From contig JAKPPB010000038.1 of assembly GCA_029547605.1 (NCBI GenBank), positions 1 through 64,000 of the forward strand: a stretch of 64,000 nt of DNA, written 5' to 3'. Of the stretch, positions 62,712 through 64,000 are shown in pieces (the stretch's first letter is position 1; every line of letters begins with the position of its first letter). The notes below the pieces were generated by a model. It saw only the letters and a program-made list of their open reading frames with translations. It had not been told where the DNA came from and ran no database searches. The translations under genes and the position numbers were made by a program. The DNA comes from Methanobacteriota archaeon (GTDB lineage Archaea; Halobacteriota; Methanomicrobia; Methanomicrobiales; Methanospirillaceae).

Positions 62712-64000
62712 CTACTCCGCAGCAGGAATCGTTTCATTTTTGCTTTTCACGGCAAGGCCCTGGGACCGGTACATGAGGGCAATGACTGCCGGCATGATCA
62801 GGATCGCGCCCAGTAGTGAGAAACCGACAGTGATCACCGTCGTGATCCCGAAGTTTGAGATGATATTGAACTCCGAGAGGATCAGGGCAGAGAAACCGAA
62901 CACCGTGGTCAATCCGGAGACGGTGATGGCCGCTCCAATCTTCTGGACACTGGTCTGGATCGCCGAAAAGAGGTCCAGGCCCCGTGCCAGTTCCTCATCG
63001 ACACGCTCCATGATCAGGACCGTATATTCAGATGCCACCCCGATGGTCATTGAACCAAGGACGGCAGTGAGGGGTGTGTAGTCAAGACCCAGGAGATACA
63101 TGATCGCCCCGTTCCATCCCACGATGGCAATGATGGGCAGGAGTGGAGAGACGGCGTGGATCCGCCTGTACACGACGAGGAGGAAGACGAGGATGAACAC
63201 AAAGCCCAGCGTCGTCATGAGAAGCTTTGAGTCGATGATATCGTCCATAAGAGCTGCAAACATCTCGATCTGCCCGGTGACACGTGCATCCACACCAGGT
63301 GGAGGAGAATACCACCCTACATCACTCTCTATCACCTGCACAAGCGACCTTGCCTGGGATATTGACATGTCAACAGTCGAAAACTCCAGTACCGTCTCGA
63401 TATTCCCGTTGAGGTAACGGTCCCTCGTGACGCCCGGGATCCTTTCAATTGTTGCCCGGATCTCTCTCTCTGTCACTGGAAGACTCCCTCCATTGTACTG
63501 GGTAAGAAGGGTGGCGATGCTGGTGACGCCAGTGATCTTGTCGTTATGATCGATCTCGTACTCCCCAAAGTCCCGTATCCACGCAATCGTATCGGGATTC
63601 AGGACGGCTTCTCCGGTCACAACGACAGGGATAGTGCTCGTCGAGCCCATCGCCCTCGTCACCTTGTTCATGTTCTGGAGTGCGGGCATCTCTGACGGGA
63701 CAAATGTCTTCTCATCGGCGCTTATGGGCACATCATTGTCGAGGTTGAACCCAACGATTGCCACCAGGAATACAAACAGGAGAATGGGTACCGGGTTCTT
63801 TGCGATCCTGTAGGCGACCTTTCCGAGAAACGCATCGTACTTCTCGATGAAGGAACCACGCGAGCCTTCTATGTGATGAGGAGTTGAATTACAGCCCTTC
63901 CATTCCAGTTCGCATGCGGCAACACCGTTGATCTTCCCTCTTGGTTCCTTGGGGCGATACCGTATAAGGACACCAAAGACCGGAACGATAATAATGGCGG
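62712..64000 (-). CDS. RND/MMPL superfamily exporter, C-terminal part (cut by window end)
   Basis: The frame is open from the right edge to its stop at 62712, giving at least 429 residues. Visible parts: a membrane start AYRIAKNPVPILLFVFLVAIVGF, a periplasm-like loop of about 140 residues, then a five-to-six span block with LGFVFILVFLLVVYRRI, PLTAVLGSMTIGVASEYTVLIMERVDEELARG and TVFGFSALILSEF, as in hydrophobe/amphiphile efflux HAE3/MMPL proteins. The part preceding residue 1 of this fragment (PRGKINGVAACEL...) looks like an inter-repeat linker, so the first half of the transporter lies beyond 64000. Confidence 0.88.
   Translation of the reverse strand, partial: AIIIVPVFGVLIRYRPKEPRGKINGVAACELEWKGCNSTPHHIEGSRGSFIEKYDAFLGKVAYRIAKNPVPILLFVFLVAIVGFNLDNDVPISADEKTFVPSEMPALQNMNKVTRAMGSTSTIPVVVTGEAVLNPDTIAWIRDFGEYEIDHNDKITGVTSIATLLTQYNGGSLPVTEREIRATIERIPGVTRDRYLNGNIETVLEFSTVDMSISQARSLVQVIESDVGWYSPPPGVDARVTGQIEMFAALMDDIIDSKLLMTTLGFVFILVFLLVVYRRIHAVSPLLPIIAIVGWNGAIMYLLGLDYTPLTAVLGSMTIGVASEYTVLIMERVDEELARGLDLFSAIQTSVQKIGAAITVSGLTTVFGFSALILSEFNIISNFGITTVITVGFSLLGAILIMPAVIALMYRSQGLAVKSKNETIPAAE

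Noticed and set aside
1-64000. CRISPR array, prophage or toxin-antitoxin module
   Set aside because: No regularly spaced direct repeats, cas, integrase, capsid or recognisable toxin genes were found. The AbrB-like protein at 50.4 kb is followed by a flavoprotein, not a toxin.

Overview
The window reads as chromosomal DNA of a methanogenic euryarchaeon, most likely of the order Methanomicrobiales. The reasons are a Sep-tRNA:Cys-tRNA synthase gene (SepCysS), a complete Mre11-Rad50-NurA-HerA operon, an archaeal Trm5-like methyltransferase, a DUF1724 (FilR1-type) regulator, a DUF2150 protein, archaeal TATA boxes about 25 bp upstream of several start codons (some genes look leaderless), and a ThiI without a rhodanese domain. 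The genus cannot be fixed from the sequence alone. No rRNA, tRNA or CRISPR array was recognised.

Layout. 1-2.6 kb: an AT-rich left edge with the tail of a polytopic membrane protein and a convergent two-domain glycosyltransferase, probably part of a surface-polysaccharide locus. 2.8-9.1 kb: the mre11-rad50-nurA-herA operon with overlapping genes. 9.2-10.6 kb: a 61-codon ORF translationally coupled to pscS. 10.6-17.8 kb: an amidotransferase/diphthine-ammonia ligase pair, an MFS exporter, a DUF1848 protein with a companion gene, an unusual NERD-TM-CAP fusion protein, and thiI. 18-24.5 kb: tandem UspA, Na/phosphate cotransporter-PhoU, DUF2150 with a coupled gene, a DUF2703-like protein, an SPFH/stomatin protein and a Trm5-like enzyme. 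25-33 kb: UbiA prenyltransferase, DUF1724 regulator, LysE exporter, family-4 uracil-DNA glycosylase, a lipoprotein, MarC, two tandem paralogous small membrane proteins and an AI-2E family permease. 33-40.5 kb: a decaying zone with a GNAT gene holding two in-frame TAA codons, a repeat element, an HNH-like protein, an AlkD-like repair protein, a lipase-like hydrolase, an internally deleted aldehyde:ferredoxin oxidoreductase remnant, an MBL-fold hydrolase and a membrane gene broken by an in-frame TAA. 40.6-48.3 kb: EEP-family nuclease, PreA-like dehydrogenase, SRPBCC and TPR proteins, an ABC-2 exporter and a QueG-like Fe-S protein. 48.3-57.4 kb: a patchy AT-rich accessory region with tiny secreted proteins, pseudogenes, a methyltransferase, an AbrB-like regulator followed by a double-flavodoxin protein, a GNAT, a lipoprotein and a flavodoxin. 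57.6-64 kb: an M23-type lipoprotein, a PAS-PAS-PAS-PP2C phosphatase, a MerR/GyrI regulator and an RND/MMPL exporter cut by the window end.

Themes. (1) A short dispersed element of about 187 bp with a strong internal hairpin and imperfect terminal inverted repeats occurs in three good copies and two degraded ones. (2) At least five loci carry frame-preserving nonsense codons (mostly TAA) in otherwise recognisable genes, some with intact promoters. This is either ongoing gene decay or sequence error, and much less likely recoding. (3) Several single proteins have uncommon designs: NERD-TM-CAP, tandem flavodoxins with a Cys cluster, a secreted peptide made of TPSAYFD-type repeats, and three near-identical PAS domains. 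The functional genes cover DNA-end processing and repair, tRNA modification (ThiI, Trm5-like, SepCysS), stress and phosphate signalling, and envelope/export functions.
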